DNA of 64,000 nt from Hyphomicrobiales bacterium (GTDB lineage: Bacteria; Pseudomonadota; Alphaproteobacteria; Rhizobiales; Rhizobiaceae): the NCBI GenBank assembly GCA_900472925.1, contig UCJU01000004.1, positions 248,001-312,000 of the forward strand. Reading direction: 5' to 3'. The position numbers and the translations under genes are program-made. Below are positions 27,063 through 36,524 of this stretch, piece by piece (the stretch's first letter is position 1; every line of letters starts with the position of its first letter). The notes below the pieces were generated by a model. The model had not been told where the DNA came from and ran no database searches. It saw only the letters and a list, made by a program, of their open reading frames with translations.

Positions 27063-28469
27063 TTATCTGATCAGCCCCATTTCCGTTGGCAGCCACAGAG
27101 TAATTGCCGGTATGAAAGTGATGAGAATAAGGGCAAGGAAGAGCGGCACCAGCCATGGTAGAATGGCCATCGTCGTTCGCTCGACCGAAAGCTTCGAGAC
27201 ACGCGAGAGAACAAACAACACCATGCCCAGTGGCGGGTGCAACAGGCCGATCATCAGGTTCAGTGTCATGATCAATCCGAAATGCACCGGGTCGATATCG
27301 AACTGCAGCACCAGCGGCAGCAGGATCGGCACGAGGATAGTGATGGCCGCGATCGTATCCAGGAAGCAGCCGACAAAAAGCATCAGGATATTGACCAGGA
27401 TCAGGAATATCCATTTGCTATCCGTCAGCGTCAAAATGGCCGTCGAAAGAAGCTGTGCCGCCTGACTGACAGTCAACAGCCACGCGAAGACCGACGCTGC
27501 CGCCACGATGAACAGCACCGCAGCTGTCGTCTCGATTGTTTCGAACGTGGCTTTCGCAAGTGACTTCATCGTCATCGTGCGATAGCGGACAAGGCCCAAA
27601 AACAGCGACCACAGAACCGCCGCAACGGCCGCTTCGGTCGGCGTGAACCAACCCATGGTCATACCGCCGATGAGAATGACCGGCGTCATCAATGCCATGA
27701 CCGCGGAAAAGTCGAAGTACCAGTCGCAGGCGATCAGCACGGCAAGCACGATGAGTATGGCCAAGTTGAGCGGCATGCCGAACATGGTCAGCACATAGAT
27801 GCCGATTGGAACCAGCATGACAACCAGCACTTCGAGCGATGCGCCGAAGATGGTACGCAAGCTGAATGGTGTGTCGGAGCCCCAGTTTTTGACATAGGCG
27901 AAGACGGCAACCGTAATCATCATCAGCAGGGTCATAACAACACCCGGCACGATGCCCGCCATGAACAGAGCGCCGATGGAGACATTCGCCATCATGCCGT
28001 AGATGACGAAGGGCAGGGACGGCGGAAAAATCGGCCCAAGCGTTGCGGACGCAGCCGTAACGCCGACGGCGGCCTCGAGCGGGTAACCATGGTCCTTCAT
28101 CGCCTTGATTTCGATGGTGCCGATACCCGCAGCATCGGCGAGGGCCGTTCCGGACATGCCGGAAAAAATCACCGAGCCGATGATGTTGACCTGCGCCAGA
28201 CCACCTTTCATCCAGCCGACGAGAGCGACGGCGAACGAATAGATGCGACCGGTAACGCCAGCGCTGTTCATGAGATTGCCTGCCAAAATGAAGAATGGCA
28301 CGGCCAGGAGCGGAAAGCTCTCGACACCCGCAATCATGCGCTGTGCAGCGATGATGTCAGGGGCGACATTGTAAAAAAGGATATAGGCCAACGATGAAAC
28401 GGCCATGGAAATGGCAACCGGTAGACCGATGACCATCAGGATGAGAAAGGATACTATCAGCAGCAACAT
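27063..28469 (-). CDS. dctM: TRAP transporter large permease, DctM type
   Basis: A 468-residue, strongly hydrophobic protein of the DctM/DedA-like TRAP family with about 12 membrane segments. Typical blocks are IVSFLILMVIGLPVAISM at the N-terminus, SGMSGTALADAAGIGTIEIKAM, and ATLGPIFPPSLPFVIYG in the middle. It forms the sodium- or proton-driven pump domain. The ATG at 28469 follows the small permease stop codon by four bases, with a G-rich ribosome site; a longer reading would overlap that gene. Part of a DctP-DctQ-DctM operon. Confidence 0.93.
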   Translation of the reverse strand: MLLLIVSFLILMVIGLPVAISMAVSSLAYILFYNVAPDIIAAQRMIAGVESFPLLAVPFFILAGNLMNSAGVTGRIYSFAVALVGWMKGGLAQVNIIGSVIFSGMSGTALADAAGIGTIEIKAMKDHGYPLEAAVGVTAASATLGPIFPPSLPFVIYGMMANVSIGALFMAGIVPGVVMTLLMMITVAVFAYVKNWGSDTPFSLRTIFGASLEVLVVMLVPIGIYVLTMFGMPLNLAILIVLAVLIACDWYFDFSAVMALMTPVILIGGMTMGWFTPTEAAVAAVLWSLFLGLVRYRTMTMKSLAKATFETIETTAAVLFIVAAASVFAWLLTVSQAAQLLSTAILTLTDSKWIFLILVNILMLFVGCFLDTIAAITILVPILLPLVLQFDIDPVHFGLIMTLNLMIGLLHPPLGMVLFVLSRVSKLSVERTTMAILPWLVPLFLALILITFIPAITLWLPTEMGLIR

Positions 28470-28473
28470 GGCC

Positions 28474-29046
28474 TCAATCCCCCGCGCTCTGGAATTCTTC
28501 AGGCCGTTCCAGAACGGAATAACCACGGCGAAGATTTGCGACGAAAACCTGGATCGATCGCAGGAACATCAGGACGAAGGCAGCAAAAACGGTGTAGAAT
28601 ACGATGCCGCGCGGCAAAGCCACCGTAACCATTTCTTCATCTGCTACGATTTCGAGATAACGCCACATCAGCCAGGACATGTAGCCGAAGAAGCCGATAC
28701 GCAGCACATCGACAGTAAGCGACATGGCGCGCGTGAGGCGCGGCGACAGATAGTGGTAGAGAACATCAACCTGAATGTGGCGCGACATGCGCACGCACAT
28801 GACCGACCCCATGAAAACCACTCCAATCAGGCAGTTGACCGCAATTTCCTCGGTCCAGGCATAGCTATCGTTCAACACATAGCGCGTGAAAAATTGCAGG
28901 AAGACGCAAGCGGTCATCACCCAGAAGAGGGCAAGGGTAAGCCAGTCTTCAAAGGAGTAAACTGAAAGGTCAGTCTCCTGTGGCGCCTCATCGAAGGTAT
29001 GGGCAAGCTCCTCAGGGGTGACCTGAGTATGGATTTTCTGCGACAT
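28474..29046 (-). CDS. dctQ: TRAP transporter small permease, DctQ type
   Basis: A 190-residue membrane protein with four predicted helices, the DctQ layout. The second helix region contains YVLNDSYAWTEEIAVNCLIGVVFMGSV, the family signature area, followed by RMSRHIQVD. The start ATG 29046 (MSQKIHTQVT) is chosen; an extension to 29136 runs into the binding-protein gene. The N-terminus carries about 35 charged residues before the first helix. It joins DctM and links it to the binding protein encoded upstream. Confidence 0.9.
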   Translation of the reverse strand: MSQKIHTQVTPEELAHTFDEAPQETDLSVYSFEDWLTLALFWVMTACVFLQFFTRYVLNDSYAWTEEIAVNCLIGVVFMGSVMCVRMSRHIQVDVLYHYLSPRLTRAMSLTVDVLRIGFFGYMSWLMWRYLEIVADEEMVTVALPRGIVFYTVFAAFVLMFLRSIQVFVANLRRGYSVLERPEEFQSAGD

Positions 29047-29108
29047 TGCATTATCCCAACTGAGAAGAGAAAGACGGCGCGGCATTCGATACCGCGCCGG
29101 AGACGGGA

Positions 29109-30083
29109 CTACTGGATGGCGCGAATGGCTTCCCAATCGGACTTTTCGTAACCGAAGTCTTCGAACTTCACCTTTTCGAGTACGTTCTTCTCAAAGTCTG
29201 CCTTGTCGACTTCCGTCACTGTCAGGCCACGCTTCTTGAACTCGTCAACCAACGCGTTTTCACGGCCCTCGATGATCTTGGTTGTTTTGGTTGCCGCCTC
29301 CTGCATGACCTCAACGAAAATCTTCTTGTCCTGGTCGGACAGGCTTGCCCACCGGCTCTTGGAGATGACGGTATTGAGGTGGTCGACGATGTGTCCGGTC
29401 AGAATGATGTTCTTTTGAACTTCGTAGAACTTCTTTGCTTCGATTGTGGTCAGCGGGTTTTCCTGCGCATCGACGGTGCCGTTTTGAAGGGCGAGATAGA
29501 CTTCGGCAAAGGCAATCGGCGTAGTATTTGCGCCGCAGGCTCGCGGCATGGCGAGATAGGCGGGAACATCGGGAACGCGCATTTTCACGCCCGCCAGATC
29601 CGCGCATGTCGCGATCGGCTTGTTGGCGGTGGTGTGGCGCGTGCCGTAGTAACTAACGGCAGCAATGACATTGCCGGTTTTGTCTTGATAGCCTTTTGCA
29701 AGGCGCTTGAAGACATCGCTTTTGGTATAGGCGATCAGGTGCTCAGGATTGCGGAAGATGTAGGGGAAATAGGTCACGCCGATAGGCTTGTAATCACGTG
29801 CGGCAAAGCTGGAACCGGAGATGATCATATCCACTGTTCCGAGCTTCAGGCCCTGATTGATATCCGCTTCCTTTCCAAGCTGAGACGCTGGAAAGACATC
29901 GATTTTGTAACGGCCCTCGGTTCGCTTTTCGATTTCTTTCGCAGCCCATACGGATTCCGTGTGGAACGGCTCACTGGTTTCGTAAACATGTGCCCATTTG
30001 AGCGCCGTCTGGGCCTGCGCTGAAAGTGCGGATGCCACGACCATGGCTGTCGCGCCAAGCAAGCTGGTTAATCTGAACGTCAT
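29109..30083 (-). CDS. dctP: TRAP transporter substrate-binding protein, DctP type
   Basis: A 324-residue periplasmic protein with a signal peptide (MTFRLTSLLGATAMVVASAL, cleavage near AQA). The mature start TALKWAHVYETSEPFHTESVWAAKEIEKRTEGRYKIDVFPAS is typical. The conserved arginine that binds the substrate carboxylate is expected in GVKMRVPDVPAYLAMPRACG, and AEVYLALQNGTVDAQENP is the family signature. The ligand is therefore very probably a carboxylate such as a hexuronate or aldonate, in line with the two dehydrogenases in the operon. Confidence 0.93.
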   Translation of the reverse strand: MTFRLTSLLGATAMVVASALSAQAQTALKWAHVYETSEPFHTESVWAAKEIEKRTEGRYKIDVFPASQLGKEADINQGLKLGTVDMIISGSSFAARDYKPIGVTYFPYIFRNPEHLIAYTKSDVFKRLAKGYQDKTGNVIAAVSYYGTRHTTANKPIATCADLAGVKMRVPDVPAYLAMPRACGANTTPIAFAEVYLALQNGTVDAQENPLTTIEAKKFYEVQKNIILTGHIVDHLNTVISKSRWASLSDQDKKIFVEVMQEAATKTTKIIEGRENALVDEFKKRGLTVTEVDKADFEKNVLEKVKFEDFGYEKSDWEAIRAIQ

Positions 30084-30158
30084 TGGTTTCCCTCCCGGAT
30101 TGAAATCAGATGTCCGTTTTCCGGCTTCGCCCTCTCTCCTGACGACGCCATCTTTTTC

Positions 30159-30860
30159 CTACGGCTCCTCCCCGAAGCTTTCGGAAAATCTCTTTTGCGA
30201 CAGCTTCAAATGCTGTCGCATCGCATCGCGCGCGCCGCTGGCGTCATTGGCTGCTATGGCGTTGCGTATGATCGTGTGTTCATCCAGCGCCGCGCGCCAC
30301 GTATGCGGGCCTTCGAAATGCGCCGCCAGCCGCTCGAAATAGGGCGTCATGCGTCGATCGAAGATGTGGCCTGTAAAATGATGAAGTGTGGCGTTGCCGA
30401 TAATATCGGTGATGCCGGTGTGAAAGGCACGGTCCTGGATCAGCATTTTCACCGGATCGCCAATCGCATTTTCCATGCGGCGAAGGCATTCATCCAGGTT
30501 AGCGACGTGGTCTGCGTTTGCAAGTTTCGCAGCTTCCTCGGCGATGGCACTTTCGATGATGCTGCGCGCCCGCAGAATTTCAAACGGGCCATCGCTTTCA
30601 TCCACGGCTAGGATTGGAGGTGCAATATTGGGGCGCTGGCTGACATACACCCCGGAACCCATCCGTATCTGAATGTAACCTTCCACTTCCAGAACGATAA
30701 GCGCTTCACGCACGGTGGGTCGCGATACCGCAAACCGTTCGGCAAGATCGCGCTCGGCGGGAAGCTTTGCCCCCAGAGCGATCTCTCCCGTTTCTATAAG
30801 CGCACGTATCTGGTCCGCAACCTGCCTGTGAAGGCGGCGTGGCTCCAAAGCGACAAACAT
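30159..30860 (-). CDS. GntR family regulator, FadR/FCD subfamily, of the TRAP operon
   Basis: A 233-residue regulator. The winged helix (residues about 1-75) includes KLPAERDLAERFAVSRPTVREALIVLEVEGYIQIRMGSGVYV, and the C-terminal FCD domain has the metal-binding His residues (FHTGITDIIGN, ALDEHTIIRNAI). ATG 30860 has GGGAGA seven bases upstream; the upstream extension is not needed. It is first in the same direction as the TRAP genes. The palindromes at 30894-30914 upstream of it resemble UxuR/ExuR sites (TTGGT...ACCAA), so it probably represses itself and the operon, with a sugar acid as inducer. Confidence 0.9.
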   Translation of the reverse strand: MFVALEPRRLHRQVADQIRALIETGEIALGAKLPAERDLAERFAVSRPTVREALIVLEVEGYIQIRMGSGVYVSQRPNIAPPILAVDESDGPFEILRARSIIESAIAEEAAKLANADHVANLDECLRRMENAIGDPVKMLIQDRAFHTGITDIIGNATLHHFTGHIFDRRMTPYFERLAAHFEGPHTWRAALDEHTIIRNAIAANDASGARDAMRQHLKLSQKRFSESFGEEP

Positions 30861-30893
30861 GTGAACTCTCCCACGCATCATCCCAAATGCGCT

Positions 30894-30914
30894 TTGGTAA
30901 AGTGGTCTTACCAA
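30894..30914. promoter_or_regulatory. nested palindromes, likely GntR (UxuR-like) operator
   Basis: TTGGTAA (30894-30900) and TTACCAA (30908-30914) form an inverted repeat. Nested in it is TGGT-CTT-ACCA (30903-30913), also perfect, with a GT-N3-AC core. It lies 34 bases upstream of the GntR start codon and resembles the hexuronate regulator sites of enterobacteria. Confidence 0.6.
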
Positions 30915-30978
30915 TCACATCAAGTAAGTCTGATGTTGAGGAAAAGTCAACCGTCAAATGATAGGTCGATGTCTGTCG

Positions 30979-31007
30979 CGTTTACGCCACCTGAGGTGGC
31001 GTAAACG
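30979..31007. terminator. 13-bp stem hairpin, probable terminator of the carbonic anhydrase gene
   Basis: CGTTTACGCCACC (30979-30991), a 3-base loop and the exact complement (30995-31007). It lies 17 bases downstream of the carbonic anhydrase stop codon. No T-run follows on the minus strand, so a regulatory site cannot be ruled out. Confidence 0.5.
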
Positions 31008-31024
31008 TAAAGGGTTCTTTTTGC

Positions 31025-31663
31025 TTATTCCGGGCGGCGAAAATCGCCGCTCTTGCCGTCCATGACCCACAATTCGCCAGTTGAAATGTCGAACCAGGCA
31101 CCATGCAGCTTGACCTTGCCAGCGACTTCCTGCGCCTTGACAAAAGGGAAAGCCCGCAGATTGCTGATGGAATTGCGAATGGAAACACGCTCCAGCGCAG
31201 TCTGCCGCTCGCTCGCTGTCATGACGTCGTTGCTCTGGATCTGCTCGGCTGCAGACTTCACCATGTTCATCCATTTGCCGATGAAGTCGCCAGGCGAGAG
31301 AGGCTCGAGATTAGGATCGAGCGCCGCCTGGATACCACCGCAGCGGCCATGGCCCATCACGACGATGTCTTTCACTTTCAGGACCTGCACAGCATATTCA
31401 ATGGCAGCGGATGTCGCGTGGTATTGCCCATCTGGCTCGAACGGCGGCACCATGTTTGCAACATTTCGTACGACGAAAAGTTCTCCCGGTCCGCAGTCGA
31501 AGATAGTCTCCGGCGCCGAACGCGAGTCACAACAGGCAATGATGAGTGTTTGAGGCTTTTGACCGGTATCTGCCAGTGCGCGATACCGTTCGCGCTCATC
31601 AGTATAGCGCCCGCTCATAAAGTTCTTGTAACCGTTCAGGAGGTAGTCTGGAAAATCTTTCAT
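31025..31663 (-). CDS. beta-class carbonic anhydrase
   Basis: A 212-residue enzyme that interconverts CO2 and bicarbonate with zinc. Zinc ligands are C45 (ACCDSR), H105 and C108 (MGHGRCGG); the D46-R48 dyad of the active site is present. The C-terminal part LHGAWFDISTGELWVMD is typical. It is likely cytoplasmic and supplies bicarbonate to biotin carboxylases. It is separated from pdxY by about 75 bases on the same strand. Confidence 0.95.
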   Translation of the reverse strand: MKDFPDYLLNGYKNFMSGRYTDERERYRALADTGQKPQTLIIACCDSRSAPETIFDCGPGELFVVRNVANMVPPFEPDGQYHATSAAIEYAVQVLKVKDIVVMGHGRCGGIQAALDPNLEPLSPGDFIGKWMNMVKSAAEQIQSNDVMTASERQTALERVSIRNSISNLRAFPFVKAQEVAGKVKLHGAWFDISTGELWVMDGKSGDFRRPE

Positions 31664-31737
31664 GATATCGCAGTACCGTATGCTTGGGGCCAGCCTCTTA
31701 TATGAGCCCGGCGCGTTGAGACCCGTCGTTCATCCCG

Positions 31738-32613
31738 CTATTTGCCCTTGCTACGCGCTGGATGCAAGAGATGACGCATTTGAACCATAGCCATGGGTGT
31801 GGAAAGACTGGCTGCATCTGTTTCAAGCGTCAGTTCGTTCAAACCACGTTTCATGGTGCGCGCCAGCACCTCGAACACGCTGGCGGTTGCAAGCTGCAGC
31901 GCTCGCTCATCATCCATGCCCTGTAACAATCGTGCAAGGAAAATGGCAGAGAGAAGGTCGCCAAGTCCATTTGGAACATTATCGATGGAGCGATGCTCGG
32001 CAAGCAGCGCGTGGCGGCCGCTCAGGAAAAGATTGCCAATCCCCCCTGTCATCATCGGCACGGCCGAGGTCACCAGCATTTTGGCCGGCCCAAGCGCCAG
32101 CGCAGCGTCCATGATCTCATTGTTTGTCTCGAGTTCAGCGCCGCTCATCCAGGCCAACTCATAGCGGTTAGGCGTTGAAATGGTGGCCAGCGGAACGAGC
32201 TCGTCGCGAATAGCCTGCGCTGTTTCAAGCGGCACATAAAGCCCACCCTTGTCGCCCATAACAGGATCGCAGACATAGATCAGGTCTGGATTGGCCTCTT
32301 TCATGGTACGGATGAGGCGGGCGACGGAACGGACCTGATCGGCGCTTCCGAAATATCCGGTCAGAATCGCACGGACTTCTCCCGACCATTTGGATGTCGC
32401 CAAATCCTGCATGGCCTTGTCGAATTCACCATTGTCGAACCGCAACCGCGTTGATGGTCCGTGGCCAGGGTGCCAGGGCATAACGATGGTCGGAACAGCC
32501 CATACTGGAAAACCAAGCGTCTCAAGCCCGAAAACCACCGCCCTGTTACCGACAGAGCCGCGCATAACGTGGCTGGAAATGACGATGACAGAGCCGTTGG
32601 TATTGTCCTGCAT
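31738..32613 (-). CDS. pdxY: pyridoxal kinase
   Basis: A 291-residue ribokinase-fold kinase of the PdxK/PdxY group. Recognisable blocks: VISSHVMRGSVGNRAVVFGLETLGFPVWAVPTI at the N-terminus (substrate pocket), CDPVMGDKGGLYV, TPNRYELAWMSG, and the ATP/anion hole region NGLGDLLSAIFLARLL, where the usual GTGD is NGLGD with the catalytic Asp kept. It phosphorylates pyridoxal in the salvage of vitamin B6. ATG 32613 (MQDNTNGSVIVISS) is preferred over a longer reading. Confidence 0.92.
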   Translation of the reverse strand: MQDNTNGSVIVISSHVMRGSVGNRAVVFGLETLGFPVWAVPTIVMPWHPGHGPSTRLRFDNGEFDKAMQDLATSKWSGEVRAILTGYFGSADQVRSVARLIRTMKEANPDLIYVCDPVMGDKGGLYVPLETAQAIRDELVPLATISTPNRYELAWMSGAELETNNEIMDAALALGPAKMLVTSAVPMMTGGIGNLFLSGRHALLAEHRSIDNVPNGLGDLLSAIFLARLLQGMDDERALQLATASVFEVLARTMKRGLNELTLETDAASLSTPMAMVQMRHLLHPARSKGK

Positions 32614-32746
32614 GGCGCACTCACTCAACTGTGTCGCTGCCATGGCTCACATTGATGCCATTGGCTGCGTGATGGGTTCGTAATGGCATATCGTGCCACC
32701 ACTTTCCACTGCTATGTGTGGTATTTTCGTGCGCTTCCGGGTCGGG

Positions 32747-33418
32747 TTATTTCGCGGCGCGTTCCAGTGCCTTCAGGACGGTGCGTTCGGAAAGGGTCAG
32801 ATAAAGCTCCATCTGCGTCGCGGCTTCCGCCACATGACCCTTTTCGACAAGATTGAGAATCTGCTCGTTCATATCAACAAAAGGAGAATGCAATTGTTCG
32901 GGATCGTTCAACAGTCCGAAGCTGAGACGAAGTTCGGCAGCGACACGTGCATAGAAATCGCTAAGCCGGCTGCTGTCTGAAAGGTCGACCACTGCTGCGT
33001 GAAACCTCATATTGGCGCTGCCGACATCGCGCCACTGGCGTTGATCGCGCTGCAACTTGGCGTATTCCACAGCCTCACGCATTGTCGATGTTGCGGGGTG
33101 CTTGGGCCACGCCTGGCGCAGCGCACCGCACTCCAGCATGCGCCGTACCCGGTAGATATCGATGATCTGATCGGTGCTTGGCGTGGCGACGAAAACACCG
33201 CGATTGGCTTCATGCCTCAACAGGCCATCTTTTGTCAAAAGCCGGAAAGCTTCCCGCAGAGAGTTGCGCGATACGTCGAGACGTTCGCTGAACGCCGCTT
33301 CCGAAAGCCGCTGCCCTGGCGTCAATGCACCTGTAATCAGAAGATCCCGAATATCCCCGGCCACGCGGTCCGCAAGCGGCAGGGATTCCGTCAAGATATT
33401 GTCTTCGTTGGCACTCAT
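32747..33418 (-). CDS. GntR family regulator, FCD subfamily, of the 5-oxoproline locus
   Basis: A 223-residue regulator with a winged helix (LPLADRVAGDIRDLLITGALTPGQRLSEAAFSERLDVSRNSLREAFRLL, about 15-65) and a C-terminal FCD helical domain (NMRFHAAVVDLSDSSRLSDFY). It is transcribed away from the Nramp-pxpA operon across a 235-base region that contains a GntR-type palindrome (33565-33579). The divergent arrangement makes it the probable local regulator, responding to 5-oxoproline or a related amino acid; the ligand is inferred. Confidence 0.88.
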   Translation of the reverse strand: MSANEDNILTESLPLADRVAGDIRDLLITGALTPGQRLSEAAFSERLDVSRNSLREAFRLLTKDGLLRHEANRGVFVATPSTDQIIDIYRVRRMLECGALRQAWPKHPATSTMREAVEYAKLQRDQRQWRDVGSANMRFHAAVVDLSDSSRLSDFYARVAAELRLSFGLLNDPEQLHSPFVDMNEQILNLVEKGHVAEAATQMELYLTLSERTVLKALERAAK

Positions 33419-33564
33419 TCGCGGTCCATCTTAAGGTGGCGGTGTCTTATGCACCGTGGTTGCGGTTGCAATATCACAAATATTGAGCAACGCAGGTAAA
33501 AATCGTGCTTATTTTCAGCCCAAAAAAGCCAAAGATTGCGCAAATTAAAGGAACGATATAATTT

Positions 33565-33579
33565 TATTGTTCAACAATA
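33565..33579. promoter_or_regulatory. GntR/FCD operator candidate of the oxoproline operon
   Basis: TATTGTT-C-AACAATA is a perfect palindrome containing TTGT-TCA-ACAA, the FCD-type GT-N3-AC pattern. It lies in the divergent region between the GntR gene and the transporter gene, 75 bases before the latter. Confidence 0.6.
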
Positions 33580-33653
33580 TTGACAATTTTGTAGATGACG
33601 CCAAGATCGACCCAAAGCATCCGCGAGGGGCGGAGCGTGACAGGAGAAAATCC

Positions 33654-34910
33654 ATGAGTGAGAGTGAGCCACAGGTGGCCAGTGTGGAGACGGCTGCGCA
33701 GAAATCAAAGAAGCAGCGCTACGCGCTTCTTTCCGCTATGTTCCTGATGTCGATGTCGGCCGTGGGGCCTGGCTTCATCACCCAGACGGCAACCTTCACC
33801 GTCAAGCTCGGCGCGGCCTTTGCCTTCGCCATTCTCATTTCAATCCTGATCGATTTCGTCGTTCAGGCCAATATCTGGCGCATCGTCACCATCACCCGCA
33901 TGCGTGCACCTGCCATTGCCAACGCAGCTATTCCGGGTTCGGGATATCTTCTGGCAGTCCTCGTGATCATCGGCGGTCTGTTCTTCAATGTCGGTAACAT
34001 CGGCGGTGCAGGTCTTGGCCTCAACGCCATGATCGATCTCGATCCGAAGATCGGTGGCATTATCGGGGCGGTCGTTGCCATCGGCATCTTCCTGTCCCGT
34101 CGCGCGGGCATTGCCATGGACCGTGTGGTCTTCGTTGCCGCGTTCGTCAAGCTGGCCTTGATCATCTACGCAGCCGTCGTTTCTGGACCTCCGGTCGCAG
34201 CGGCGTTCAAGCAGACATTTCTGCCCGACACGATCGATTTCCTGACGATCACGACCATCGTTGGCGGTACCGTGGGTGGTTATATCACTTATGCGGGTGC
34301 GCACCGTTTGCTGGACCGTGGAACGGTCGGTGTTGAAAATATCGGTGCCGTCAACCGTGCAGCCATGAGCGGCATCGCGATTACCGGCGTTTTGCGTTAC
34401 GTGTTGTTCCTGGCGATCCTCGGTGTCGTTGCCAGCGGTACGGTCATTGACCTTTCGGGCAAAAGCGCAAATCCTGCTGCTCAGGCATTTCATGCTGCGG
34501 CTGGTGACATTGGTTTTCGCCTGTTCGGCGCCGTGTTCCTCGCATCGGCCATGACGAGCATCATCGGTGCAGCCTACACGTCTGTTTCGTTTCTCACGGC
34601 ATTCAAGCCCGAAATGACCGAACGCCAGCGTAACCTTTCGACAGTCGCCTTTATCGGCATTTCGCTCATCGCCTATATCCTCATCACCACACCGCCAGCC
34701 GCCATGCTTGTCTTCGTCGGTGGTCTTAACGGACTGGTTTTGCCGATCGGCCTTTCCATCCTGCTATATGCGGCCTGGAAGCGTTCCGATCTCATGCATG
34801 GTTACCACTATCCGCGTTGGCTGCTCGTGCTGGGTGCGCTGACCTGCTGCCTGACGTGGTATATGGCCTACAAATCGGCCGGTGCGATCTTCGCATTGCT
34901 TGGCTACTAA
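33654..34910 (+). CDS. Nramp-fold transporter, YcsG-like
   Basis: A 418-residue membrane protein with about 11 helices of the Nramp/LeuT fold. AGGAGA precedes ATG 33654. The first helix reads [23 protein letters not shown]. The DPGN metal-binding motif of true Nramp proteins is missing (GPGF in that place), and helix 6 has [11 protein letters not shown] rather than the metal-binding motif. It is therefore more likely a transporter of an organic substrate. It resembles Bacillus YcsG, whose gene neighbours (ycsF, ycsI, kipI, kipA) correspond to the genes downstream here. Uptake of 5-oxoproline or glutamate is a reasonable inference. Confidence 0.85.
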   Translation: MSESEPQVASVETAAQKSKKQRYALLSAMFLMSMSAVGPGFITQTATFTVKLGAAFAFAILISILIDFVVQANIWRIVTITRMRAPAIANAAIPGSGYLLAVLVIIGGLFFNVGNIGGAGLGLNAMIDLDPKIGGIIGAVVAIGIFLSRRAGIAMDRVVFVAAFVKLALIIYAAVVSGPPVAAAFKQTFLPDTIDFLTITTIVGGTVGGYITYAGAHRLLDRGTVGVENIGAVNRAAMSGIAITGVLRYVLFLAILGVVASGTVIDLSGKSANPAAQAFHAAAGDIGFRLFGAVFLASAMTSIIGAAYTSVSFLTAFKPEMTERQRNLSTVAFIGISLIAYILITTPPAAMLVFVGGLNGLVLPIGLSILLYAAWKRSDLMHGYHYPRWLLVLGALTCCLTWYMAYKSAGAIFALLGY

Positions 34911-34930
34911 AAAACTTAGGGAGAGAGACA

Positions 34931-35698
34931 ATGCCGTCCATCGATCTGAACAGCGATCTTGGCGAGAGCTACGGTGCATGGGGCATGGGAGACGATAGCG
35001 CGATGTTGTCCATCGTCTCCAGTGCCAACATTGCTTGCGGTTTTCATGCGGGCGATCCGGCGGGCATTTATCGCACGGTCAAAGCCGCTGCCGAAAATGC
35101 TACAGTTGTCGGAGCCCATGTCTCCTATCCCGATCGCGTCGGCTTCGGTCGGCGCGATATGGATGTGACCTCGGATGAGCTGATTGCCGATGTCATCTAC
35201 CAGATTGGGGCGCTGCAAGGCATTGCAGTCGCTGCCGGAACGACGGTGCGCTACGTCAAGCCGCATGGCGCGCTTTATAACCGCATCGCCAATGATGCGA
35301 AACAGGGTCAGGCGGTCATCGATGGTATCAAGGCCATCGACCCCTCGCTGGTTCTGATGGGGCTTGCCAATGCCCCTATCCTTGATCTTGCCCGCACGTC
35401 AGGGCTCTCGGTGGTGGCGGAAGCCTTTGCCGACCGCGCCTACACCCCGCAAGGTCAGCTCGTGTCCCGCCGCGAGTCCGGTGCGGTTCTGCATGATGCG
35501 GAAATGATCGCCGCCCGCATGGTGCAACTCGCTCGTGAGGGCACACTCGAGGCTATTGACGGCAGCATCATCAAAATCGAAGCACAGTCGATCTGTGTCC
35601 ACGGGGATAGCCCCGGTGCCGTTGCCATTGCGCAGCAGATTCGCAAGCGGTTCGAAGCCGAAGGCATCGATATCCGTTCTTTCGCTTCCAGCAATTAA
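34931..35698 (+). CDS. pxpA: 5-oxoprolinase subunit PxpA (LamB/YcsF family)
   Basis: A 255-residue protein of the LamB/YcsF family. Signature blocks: [62 protein letters not shown] and [20 protein letters not shown]. PxpA with PxpB and PxpC hydrolyses 5-oxoproline to glutamate using ATP. ATG 34931 follows GGGAGAGAG and opens the conserved sequence. It sits 20 bases after the transporter gene and nine before the DUF1445 gene. Confidence 0.94.
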   Translation: MPSIDLNSDLGESYGAWGMGDDSAMLSIVSSANIACGFHAGDPAGIYRTVKAAAENATVVGAHVSYPDRVGFGRRDMDVTSDELIADVIYQIGALQGIAVAAGTTVRYVKPHGALYNRIANDAKQGQAVIDGIKAIDPSLVLMGLANAPILDLARTSGLSVVAEAFADRAYTPQGQLVSRRESGAVLHDAEMIAARMVQLAREGTLEAIDGSIIKIEAQSICVHGDSPGAVAIAQQIRKRFEAEGIDIRSFASSN

Positions 35699-35707
35699 GG
35701 AGCGCCC

Positions 35708-36517
35708 ATGACGATCCCGACATCTTATTTGGACCATACCGACGCGAGAGCGGCACGCAATGCGCGAGCCGATTATCGCAACGGTCTCGTTGTGCCAACA
35801 TCCGGCGTCGCCCCAGGGTTCACGCAGGCCAATATGATCGTGCTGCCGCGTGACTGGGCCTTTGATTTTCTGTTGTATGCGCAGCGCAACCCGAAGCCTT
35901 GCCCGGTGCTTGACGTGTCCGACCCAGGCGTGCCGACAACCTTGCTCGCGCCCGGTGCCGATCTTCGCACCGATTTGCCGCTTTACCGCATCTGGCGGGA
36001 TGGCAAGCTGGTCGAGGAAACGGCGGATGCCACAAGTGCATGGGCCGAACGGGACGATCTCGTCGCCTTCCTCATCGGATGCAGCTTCACCTTTGAGACC
36101 CCGATGGTAGAGGCCGGCATCGAAATCCGCCACATGACGGACAAGTGCAACGTGCCGATGTATCTGACCAACCAGCCTTGTCGCCCGGCAGGCCGGTTGA
36201 AGGGTAATATGGTTGTCTCCATGCGGCCCATCCCGGCTTCACGCGTCGCGGATGCAGCCACCATTTCGGGGCGCTTTCCAGCCGTCCACGGATCGCCCGT
36301 CCATGTCGGCTCTCCTGCAGAGATCGGCATTGCCGATCTAGCCAAGCCTGATTTCGGCGATGCGGTTAGGATCGAACCGGGCGAGGTTCCAGTATTCTGG
36401 GCATGTGGCGTCACCCCGCAGGCGGCAGTCATGGCGTCGGGCGTCCCCTTTGCGATTACGCATTCTCCCGGCCACATGTTCATCACCGACATCCCCGATT
36501 CCGCCTATCATGCGTGA
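35708..36517 (+). CDS. DUF1445 family protein (YcsI; D-glutamate cyclase-related hydro-lyase)
   Basis: A 269-residue YcsI/DUF1445 protein. Visible family blocks: [62 protein letters not shown] and the C-terminal [15 protein letters not shown]. The eukaryotic D-glutamate cyclase, which turns D-glutamate into 5-oxo-D-proline, contains this domain. A place in a 5-oxoprolinase operon fits a D-glutamate to 5-oxoproline to glutamate route, but bacterial activity is only inferred. Its stop codon lies seven bases before the pxpBC start. Confidence 0.88.
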   Translation: MTIPTSYLDHTDARAARNARADYRNGLVVPTSGVAPGFTQANMIVLPRDWAFDFLLYAQRNPKPCPVLDVSDPGVPTTLLAPGADLRTDLPLYRIWRDGKLVEETADATSAWAERDDLVAFLIGCSFTFETPMVEAGIEIRHMTDKCNVPMYLTNQPCRPAGRLKGNMVVSMRPIPASRVADAATISGRFPAVHGSPVHVGSPAEIGIADLAKPDFGDAVRIEPGEVPVFWACGVTPQAAVMASGVPFAITHSPGHMFITDIPDSAYHA

Positions 36518-36524
36518 GGACAAG

